This document shows positions 45,397-51,459 of a stretch of DNA of 51,459 nucleotides, one piece after another. Where the stretch lies: assembly GCA_013138975.1 (NCBI GenBank), contig WTBR01000008.1, positions 1-51,459 of the forward strand, written 5' to 3'. The notes beneath the pieces were generated by a model that made no database searches, was not told the DNA's origin, and saw nothing but the letters and a program-made list of their open reading frames with translations. Numbering within the stretch: position 1 is the first letter of the stretch; the number at the start of each line of letters is the position of its first letter. The position numbers and the translations under genes are program-made. The stretch comes from Bacteroidales bacterium (GTDB lineage Bacteria; Bacteroidota; Bacteroidia; Bacteroidales; UBA12077).

Positions 45397-47388
45397 ATGA
45401 AAAAAAATAAATCTCCGGAGATTACAAAATTTAGCCCAAAAAAAAATTATGAACTAACTCAAAAAGAGGTAGGTTATATCCCTAGAAAAAAAGCGAAAAA
45501 AGCTGATTATGAAAGAATTGGTTTTATGTCTGGGTTAGAAGTTCATCAACAATTAAAAACAAAAGAGAAATTATTTTGCCATTGTCCCGCTGGCGTTTTT
45601 CATAGTCATGATGATTTTAATGCTGAAATTATTCGTCATATGCGACCTACATTAAGCGAGCTAGGTGAATATGATGGTACAGCTTTAATGGAATATAAGA
45701 CTCGTAAAGAAATAATTTACAGAATTAATAATCAGACTGCCTGTACATACGAGATAGACGATACACCTCCATTCAAAATTAACCAAGAAGCATTAGAATA
45801 TGCCTTAGAAATTTCATTGTTAAGCAAATTTAACATTGTTGGAGAAGTTCATATAACACGAAAACAATATTTAGACGGAAGTATTCCTGCCGGATTTCAG
45901 AGAACTGCAATTTTAGGTGTTGAAGGCGAGATTCCTTTAAAAAATAAAAAAGTTCGATTAATTCAATTAAGCATTGAAGAAGATTCTAGCAGAGAAATTT
46001 CTGATATAGGTCATACTAGGGTATATAAAACAGATAGATTAGGAATGCCTTTAATCGAAACAGTTACTTATCCGGAAATGTATACTCCCGATGAATTAAA
46101 AGAAGCTGCAGAATATATCAGATTCTTAAACAGAAGTACAGGTCGAGTAAGAGTTGGAAGTGGCGCAGGGCGTGAAGATGTAAATGTTAGTTGTAAAGGT
46201 GGAACACGAGTTGAAATAAAAGGAGTTTCTTACAATAAATTAATTCCAGAATTATCTCATATAGAAGGATTTCGTCAATGGGCATTATTAAATATAAAAA
46301 GAAAACTAAACGACAATGTGAAAGATCCAACCATATGGAAAATTCAACATAAAGAAATTGACTATCGTGATTTTGACTTAAAATACGAACCTATTACAAA
46401 TGGCCTAATCGATAAATACAGAATATTAGCAGTTAATCTTCCAGATTTTAAAGGAATCTTATCTCATTTTACTCAACCGGGAAAAATATTTGCAAATGAA
46501 ATTTCCGATAGGTTAAAAGTAATTGCTTGTATTGAAAAGCCAAATATGGTTCATTCTGAAGAATTAGAACCTAAAATTATTGAAGAAAACTTCACAAAAA
46601 TTAAAGAGCTTTTAAATGCAAAAGAAAATGATGCTCAAATTATTTTCTGGGCTCCTGAAGCAGACATCCCAACCGCATTAGAAACTATTGAAGAAAGATG
46701 TAAGATGGCATTTGAAGGTGTTCCACAAGAAACCCGAAAATCTTTTCTCGATGGAACAACTATTTTCGAAAGAGTTCTTCCTGGTGCAGACAGAATGTAT
46801 CCGGATACTGATTCCGCACCAATACCTTTAGAAAATAATTACATTGATGAACTTAGTAAAAGCTTACCATCAGAAGTAATTGATAGATATAATCAACTTA
46901 ATAAATGGGGAATCCCTGAAGATACTTACACATATATTTTTAGAAATAATCTATTCCCACTAATAGAAAAAATAATTAAAACATTAAAGATTAATCCTAA
47001 ATTTATAGGTACATTTATTGGACACAAATTGAAATTTATTGAAGGTCATTATACATCTGCCGATAAATTTGAATATTCAAAAATTTACGATCTTTTTAAA
47101 TACTTAACTGACAGTAAACTAGACATTCAGCTTAGTAAAAAGATACTTCCAGTAGTATTTCAATACCCAAAAATGGATTTTGATTCTATTCTCACAAGTA
47201 TAAATTTCAAATCTGTTCCAAAGGAAGAAATCTTATCAAAAATTCCTTTTTTAAAGCAAAAATATTCAGAGATAAAAACCTCTAAGGATGATAAAGTAGC
47301 AAAAAACTGGATTATGGGTGAATTGCAAAAAACAGCAATTGGGAATATCCCTCCAGATCAATTGGCACAGGCAATTGTACAAAATTAA
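45397..47388 (+). CDS. gatE: Glu-tRNA(Gln) amidotransferase subunit E (archaeal-type GatE)
   Basis: GatE holds the tRNA and, with GatD, converts Glu-tRNA(Gln) to Gln-tRNA(Gln). The protein has 663 residues, the length of GatE rather than of GatB (about 480). After a basic N-terminal extension (about 1-40) comes the GatB/GatE kinase-like domain with GLEVHQQLKTKEKLFCHCPA (residues 46-65, Cys61/Cys63), GFQRTAILGVEG, DRLGMPLIETVTYPEMYTPD and REDVNVSCKGGTRVEIKG. An AspRS-like GAD insertion (about 300-430, FANEISDRLKVIACIEKPNM) is the mark of GatE. Then EGVPQETRKSFLDGTT and VLPGADRMYPDTDSAPIPL, and the YqeY-like tail (about 525-663). The gatD gene follows 50 bases later. GatDE is regarded as archaeal, so transfer is likely. 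Confidence 0.92.
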   Translation: MKKNKSPEITKFSPKKNYELTQKEVGYIPRKKAKKADYERIGFMSGLEVHQQLKTKEKLFCHCPAGVFHSHDDFNAEIIRHMRPTLSELGEYDGTALMEYKTRKEIIYRINNQTACTYEIDDTPPFKINQEALEYALEISLLSKFNIVGEVHITRKQYLDGSIPAGFQRTAILGVEGEIPLKNKKVRLIQLSIEEDSSREISDIGHTRVYKTDRLGMPLIETVTYPEMYTPDELKEAAEYIRFLNRSTGRVRVGSGAGREDVNVSCKGGTRVEIKGVSYNKLIPELSHIEGFRQWALLNIKRKLNDNVKDPTIWKIQHKEIDYRDFDLKYEPITNGLIDKYRILAVNLPDFKGILSHFTQPGKIFANEISDRLKVIACIEKPNMVHSEELEPKIIEENFTKIKELLNAKENDAQIIFWAPEADIPTALETIEERCKMAFEGVPQETRKSFLDGTTIFERVLPGADRMYPDTDSAPIPLENNYIDELSKSLPSEVIDRYNQLNKWGIPEDTYTYIFRNNLFPLIEKIIKTLKINPKFIGTFIGHKLKFIEGHYTSADKFEYSKIYDLFKYLTDSKLDIQLSKKILPVVFQYPKMDFDSILTSINFKSVPKEEILSKIPFLKQKYSEIKTSKDDKVAKNWIMGELQKTAIGNIPPDQLAQAIVQN

Positions 47389-47400
47389 TTTCATTTTTAA

Positions 47401-47420
47401 CCTGTCTGTCGAGAAGCAGG
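47401..47420. repeat. Degenerate palindrome between gatE and gatD
   Basis: CCTGTCTGTCGAGAAGCAGG is an imperfect palindrome (outer CCTG/CAGG, one wobble, two mismatches) that resembles a decayed copy of the CCTGCCTGTCGACAGGCAGG element common between genes in Bacteroidota. It sits 19 bases before the gatD ATG. Confidence 0.35.
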
Positions 47421-47438
47421 CATTCAAATTCAAAAATA

Positions 47439-48824
47439 ATGAGTGAAGATATTTTCCAAGGATATAAAAACAAAGCATTAGAAGTTCTAAAAAAATATAA
47501 TGTTCGAGTTTGGGGGCAAGCAAGCATAGAAACCACACGTGGAAATTTTGAAGGCACTGTTCTTCCACGTTCCGAAAATGATGATGATATTCACATTGTT
47601 TTAAAAATCATTACAGGATATAATATTGGTATTGATATTGGTACAATTACTAATATGAAAGAGACAGGTTATAAAAAAGCCAATTACAAAATTCCTGAAA
47701 AAGAATTTCCTACAACTCCAGGTTTACCAAGTGTTAAATTATTCGGAACAGGAGGAACTATTGCCTCTAGATTGGATTATAGAACAGGAGCCGTTATCCC
47801 TGCTTTTTCGCCAGGTGAACTATATGGCGCTGTACCTGAACTTGCTGACATATGTAACCTTACTACAGAAAAGGTATTTGCAGTTTTTAGTGAGAACATG
47901 GGGCCTAAACAATATATATCACTTGCTAAAGCTATAGGTGAAGAAATTAAAAACGGAATTGATGGAATTGTTATAGGACACGGTACAGATACTTTACATC
48001 ATACCGGTGCAGCATTAACATTTATGGTACAGAATTCTCCTGTTCCTATTGTTTTGGTTGGATCTCAGCGCTCATCAGATCGTCCAAGCTCAGATGCGGC
48101 TTTAAACTTAATGCATGCAATGAAAACAGCTGGTCATTCAGATATAGCAGAAGTAATGGTTTGTATGTTTGGACCTACATCAGACGATTACGGTTTATTG
48201 CATAAAGGTACAAGAGTGCGAAAAATGCACTCATCCTATAGATCTACATTTCGTACAATTGGAGATACTCCATTAGCCACTGTTAATAGAGATAAAATCA
48301 CTCCAATTAAAAAAGATTATAAACAAAGACGTAATGATAGAAATGTAGATATACTTCCGTATTTCTCTGATAAAGTTACCATGCTTTATTACTATCCAGG
48401 AATGAAACCTGATACAATTGATGCATTAGTAGATAATGGTTATAAAGGAATCGTATTTGTTGGAACTGGCTTAGGTCATGTAAATAAAGAATTGTACCCT
48501 GCTATTGAAAGAGCAACTAAAAAAGGAGTAGTAATGTATATGACATTACAAACACTTTGGGGATATGTGCATATGTTTGTATACGATACTGGTAGAGACA
48601 TGATGGCAAGAGGTATTATCCCAGCCGGAAATATGTTACCTGAAGTAGCTTTTATTAAATTAGGATGGGCTATGGGACAAACTGAGGATCCTGAAGAAAT
48701 CAAAAAAATAATGCTCACTCCAATCAATGATGAAATTACAAAAAGAGAACCATATAATGGCTATCTAGTATATCAAGGTGGTGTTCCTGAAGTTGAAGAT
48801 TTCATTAAAAAGTTTAGAAAGTAA
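47439..48824 (+). CDS. gatD: Glu-tRNA(Gln) amidotransferase subunit D (archaeal-type GatD, asparaginase-like)
   Basis: GatD is the glutaminase/asparaginase subunit that releases ammonia for GatE. The protein has 461 residues, longer than plain L-asparaginase (about 330), because of the N-terminal GatD beta-barrel domain (about 1-90, with VRVWGQASIETTRGNFEGTV, HIVLKIITGYNIGIDI). The asparaginase domain has GTGGTIAS at 103-110 with catalytic Thr107, then SPGELYGAVPELADI, the second motif GHGTDTLHHTGAALTFMV near residue 180 and VGSQRSSDRPSSDAALNL. Family-specific parts such as CMFGPTSDDYGLLHKGTRVR and RKMHSSYRSTF follow. The order gatE-gatD agrees with a functional pair. The nudix gene starts 5 bases later. 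Confidence 0.92.
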   Translation: MSEDIFQGYKNKALEVLKKYNVRVWGQASIETTRGNFEGTVLPRSENDDDIHIVLKIITGYNIGIDIGTITNMKETGYKKANYKIPEKEFPTTPGLPSVKLFGTGGTIASRLDYRTGAVIPAFSPGELYGAVPELADICNLTTEKVFAVFSENMGPKQYISLAKAIGEEIKNGIDGIVIGHGTDTLHHTGAALTFMVQNSPVPIVLVGSQRSSDRPSSDAALNLMHAMKTAGHSDIAEVMVCMFGPTSDDYGLLHKGTRVRKMHSSYRSTFRTIGDTPLATVNRDKITPIKKDYKQRRNDRNVDILPYFSDKVTMLYYYPGMKPDTIDALVDNGYKGIVFVGTGLGHVNKELYPAIERATKKGVVMYMTLQTLWGYVHMFVYDTGRDMMARGIIPAGNMLPEVAFIKLGWAMGQTEDPEEIKKIMLTPINDEITKREPYNGYLVYQGGVPEVEDFIKKFRK

Positions 48825-48829
48825 AATTT

Positions 48830-49462
48830 ATGTTTACTGATTTTTTTGAAAATTTAAAAAAAGAACTAAAAAAAGATTTACCCGGCGAAAAAGCCCAAAT
48901 TAAAATGGCTCCTGGTGTTCGACATCAATTTGAATCAAAAAATGATATCAGAACAGCAGGAGTTCTTATTCTACTATATCCAAAAAAAGACGAACTTCAT
49001 ATCGCATTTATTCAACGAACAGAATATAATGGTCCTCATAGTGGTCAAATATCATTTCCCGGAGGAAAGTCTGAAGTTACAGATCAAGATATAATTAATA
49101 CTGCATTGCGTGAAAGTAATGAAGAAATAGGCATTAATCCTGATAAAGTAAATGTTCTTGGACAATTAACTCCACTTCACATTCCTGTTAGTAATTTTAT
49201 TGTTTACCCCATAGTTGGTATGTACGACACCACACCATCATTTAAAGCAGATCCACACGAAGTAAAAGAAGTAATTAGTTTTACGCTGAGGGATCTATTA
49301 AATCCAGCTAATTGTACTTCAAAGGAATTTAAATACGGTGATTTATCTTTTATAGCACCAATCTACAATCCTAACAATATTATAATTTGGGGAGCTACTG
49401 CGATGATTTTATCAGAATTTTTAGAAATTATTAAAACAATCGATTCTAAGTTTCAGGTATAA
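48830..49462 (+). CDS. Nudix hydrolase, CoA pyrophosphatase (NUDT7-like)
   Basis: A cytoplasmic Nudix enzyme of 210 residues. The CoAse signature is seen: IAFIQRTEYNGPHSGQISFP followed by GGKSEVTDQDIINTALRESN and EEIGI, the form of Nudix box in which the usual E is shifted as in NUDT7/NudL. Such enzymes cleave CoA or its thioesters to 4'-phosphopantetheine and 3',5'-ADP. The gene follows gatD by 5 bases, so it shares its message. Its last 17 bases overlap the convergent mltF-like gene. Confidence 0.87.
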   Translation: MFTDFFENLKKELKKDLPGEKAQIKMAPGVRHQFESKNDIRTAGVLILLYPKKDELHIAFIQRTEYNGPHSGQISFPGGKSEVTDQDIINTALRESNEEIGINPDKVNVLGQLTPLHIPVSNFIVYPIVGMYDTTPSFKADPHEVKEVISFTLRDLLNPANCTSKEFKYGDLSFIAPIYNPNNIIIWGATAMILSEFLEIIKTIDSKFQV

Positions 49463-50891
49463 CATTTTTATAATGTTCAAATCTATCCATAATCTCAATA
49501 ACATAGTTATATGTTTCCGTTCCACGACAATAACCATATTTTACTACAGGATCTTTATAATATTGTGGTTTTGATTTCTTAAGTATATAATCGTCCACAT
49601 TATTTTCCCAAACATCAGGATTTTTACCATTTTTTTCAGCCAATCTTCTGGCATCTAGAATATGCCCCAGCCCAACGTTATATGATGCCAAAACAAATTT
49701 TATCTTTTCTTCTTCATCCGTTATTCCACGTTTCACAAATCTTTTATCCAACCATTTAATAAAATCGACTCCTGCTTTAATATTACTTTCAGGTGATGAG
49801 CTTTTATTTACACCAAATCTTTTTGCTGTTGTTGGCATTAATTGCATTAAACCAAATGCACCAGCCCAAGATTTTACATTTGGTTTAAATCTAGATTCCT
49901 GATAAATTAATGAAGCTAATAATCTCCAATCCCAATCAACATTTTTACTGTATTTTTTAATATAATTGTCATAACCTGATACTTTCCCACTATTCTTAGC
50001 GTAATAATCACTTTCAACGATTTTAACGGATCGTTTATTTTTAAAGTATTTTGCGTAAATTAAAGCATATTTTGTTGACTTTTTAAATTCTTTTAACCAC
50101 AAATCGATTTCTAACTTTAATAAATCATCACCTTTCTTCAAGCCCCATGCTAAATTTTGAGGAAAACTAACCGCCGTTTTTACATCTAAAATTGGATAGT
50201 AAATTTGATTTACTAGCGCAATATTCTCATCAGCTACTGTATAATCAATTTCACCTCTTGCAACCAATTCAATTAATTCTTCAACCTCTTTATCAGATTT
50301 TCTAATTAGTTTAATACTATCCCCAATTTCATCAGATAAATTCATCATTCGTTGCTCATACGAAGTTCCTTTCTGAACATATATAACTTTACCCGCCAAA
50401 TTTAATTGATTACGCAATAAGTTAGCCTCAAGTTCATCTTTTGATAAATTCGTCCAGTTTTCGGGTTTTCTTTGAATTAATACTTGATGAGTTTGACTAT
50501 GAGGATATGTAAAATCAATAGTCTTCGACCTTTCCTTGGTCACTGTGAGGTTGATTCCAATAATATCACAATCACCTTTTTTTAACATCTCAAAGTTCTT
50601 ATCAATATCATTTTCAACCTTTATTTCAAGCTTTACATCCAATTCTTCAGCCAGTAGTTTTAATAACTCATACTGATATCCCATTGGTTCACCTCTGTAA
50701 ATAAAATAATTGGTTGAATTATAATCCATAACTGCAACCAATTTTCCTCTTTTCTTTATTTTTTCAATTGAATTTAAAGAAGAAAAAGATTCTTTCTCTT
50801 TATCTCTACAAGTATTAAAAGTTAATACCAATAACAAAATAAATAGAATAGGTAATTTTAGATTTTTTATAAAATCGCTCAAAATGTACAA
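49446..50891 (-). CDS. mltF: MltF-like membrane-bound lytic murein transglycosylase with SBP_bac_3 domain
   Basis: Cleaves the MurNAc-GlcNAc bond of peptidoglycan from the membrane surface. The N-terminus is a lipoprotein signal ending Cys28. A solute-binding (SBP_bac_3) domain follows (about 38-290: KRGKLVAVMDYNSTNYFIY, CDIIGINLTVTKERSKTIDF), then an SLT domain (about 315-455) with YQESRFKPNVKSWAGAFGLM (catalytic Glu in QESRF), QLMPTTAKRFGV and FVLASYNVGLGHILDARRLA. The order is that of E. coli MltF; length 481 is similar. The frame opens at TTG 50891; a TTG at 50882 (LSDFIKNLKL) is an equally good start. A TATATTTG box lies upstream. Confidence 0.9.
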   Translation of the reverse strand: MYILSDFIKNLKLPILFILLLVLTFNTCRDKEKESFSSLNSIEKIKKRGKLVAVMDYNSTNYFIYRGEPMGYQYELLKLLAEELDVKLEIKVENDIDKNFEMLKKGDCDIIGINLTVTKERSKTIDFTYPHSQTHQVLIQRKPENWTNLSKDELEANLLRNQLNLAGKVIYVQKGTSYEQRMMNLSDEIGDSIKLIRKSDKEVEELIELVARGEIDYTVADENIALVNQIYYPILDVKTAVSFPQNLAWGLKKGDDLLKLEIDLWLKEFKKSTKYALIYAKYFKNKRSVKIVESDYYAKNSGKVSGYDNYIKKYSKNVDWDWRLLASLIYQESRFKPNVKSWAGAFGLMQLMPTTAKRFGVNKSSSPESNIKAGVDFIKWLDKRFVKRGITDEEEKIKFVLASYNVGLGHILDARRLAEKNGKNPDVWENNVDDYILKKSKPQYYKDPVVKYGYCRGTETYNYVIEIMDRFEHYKNVIPET

Positions 50892-50952
50892 TATTCGTTT
50901 GACTTAAGGATTTACGTGTTGAATTTGATTTTGTTACAATATTTCGAGTTTA

Positions 50953-50960
50953 CAAATATA
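50953..50960 (-). promoter_or_regulatory. Bacteroidota -7 promoter box for the mltF-like gene
   Basis: The complement reads TATATTTG, matching TAnnTTTG, about 62 bases upstream of the TTG at 50891. Confidence 0.45.
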
Positions 50961-51030
50961 AATAACAAAATTTAGTGTAGTAGTTTTATTTCTTTCTTAC
51001 TTTATTAATTATGCCCAATATCCATAAATA

Positions 51031-51063
51031 AAAAAGCCTCAATCGCAATGATTGAGGCTTTTT
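51031..51063 (-). terminator. Intrinsic terminator of the rRNA operon
   Basis: AAAAAGCCTCAATC (51031-51044) pairs with GATTGAGGCTTTTT (51050-51063) around a 5-base loop: a 14-bp perfect stem ending in T-runs in both directions. It lies just after the 5S gene. Confidence 0.93.
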
Positions 51064-51068
51064 TTAAA

Positions 51069-51176
51069 GTTGGCGACGACCTACTCTCCCACTAATGCAG
51101 TACCATCGGCGCAAACGGGCTTAACTTCTCTGTTCGAAATGGGAAGAGGTGGAGCCCCGTTGCAATAGTCACCTTA
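51069..51176 (-). rRNA. rrf: 5S ribosomal RNA
   Basis: The complement shows the 5S landmarks GGTGACTATTGC near its 5' end, CCACCTCTTCCCATTTCGAA, CAGAGAAGTTAAGCCCGTTT, GCGCCGATGGTACTGC and GGGAGAGTAGGTCGTCGCC. GGTGAC and GTCGCC pair as helix I. Ends are exact to a few bases only. The gene lies between the 23S end and a strong terminator. Confidence 0.95.
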
Positions 51177-51246
51177 AGATCTTTAACTGCCTTAAGCAGT
51201 TTGAATTTCTTAAAATTAACATGTCGTTAAAGAAAATTTAGAAAAC

Positions 51247-51459
<213 letters not shown>

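Overview
The window is AT-rich bacterial chromosome from a member of the Bacteroidota, most likely a gliding or marine Bacteroidales/Marinilabiliales-type lineage. Support comes from promoter -7 boxes of the TAnnTTTG type, weak Shine-Dalgarno signals, many SPI/SPII-exported proteins, a type IX secretion (T9SS) type B sorting domain, a PorP/SprF protein, a GldM-like domain, DUF5686 and DUF1573 proteins, and a Bacteroidota-style 5S/23S rRNA end. Genus-level placement is inference. No tRNA, CRISPR array or insertion sequence is visible, and no gene-free stretch exceeds 300 bases.

Layout. 1-705 (-): 5' part of secD/secDF. 908-6556 (-): tightly packed run of glmM, a HlyD-type adaptor, a MacB/FtsX-type permease and a TolC-type channel, with no ABC ATPase. 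6756-9002 (+): rRNA pseudouridine synthase and a short DUF5686-type barrel. 9133-11038 (-): BlaI-type repressor with an M56 BlaR1-type membrane peptidase whose C-terminus resembles the end of GldM. 11220-15697 (+): era, a four-helix-bundle protein, der, a lipoprotein, a hemerythrin protein and a LuxR-type regulator with a degenerate receiver. 15687-25960 (-): five-gene T9SS-linked operon (type B cargo, PorP/SprF, PD40-PKD protein, unknown secreted protein, propeller/SpoIIE sensor phosphatase). 26126-30371 (-): rlmH and a very large histidine kinase. 30503-35575 (+): DUF4783, nadC, yihY, pdxH and an SLC12-type transporter with no ordinary start codon. 35603-40708 (-): lipoprotein, glutamine synthetase, valS. 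40902-42562 (+): DUF1573 protein and an aminotransferase. 42643-43833 (-): NamZ-like DUF1343 protein. 43989-49462 (+): LolC/E-like permease, then gatE-gatD-nudix. 49446-50891 (-): MltF-like transglycosylase. 51030-51459 (-): the end of an rRNA operon.

How the genes work together. Much of the window is housekeeping for translation and ribosome assembly (valS, era, der, rlmH, rluB-like, rRNA) and for the cell envelope (secD, glmM, mltF, namZ-like, lolC/E-like). Four items stand out: an archaeal-type GatDE tRNA amidotransferase pair in a bacterium; a BlaI/M56 signalling pair fused to a GldM-like periplasmic module; a T9SS cargo operon that ends in its own sensor phosphatase; and a hemerythrin/degenerate LuxR pair preceded by a perfect palindrome.
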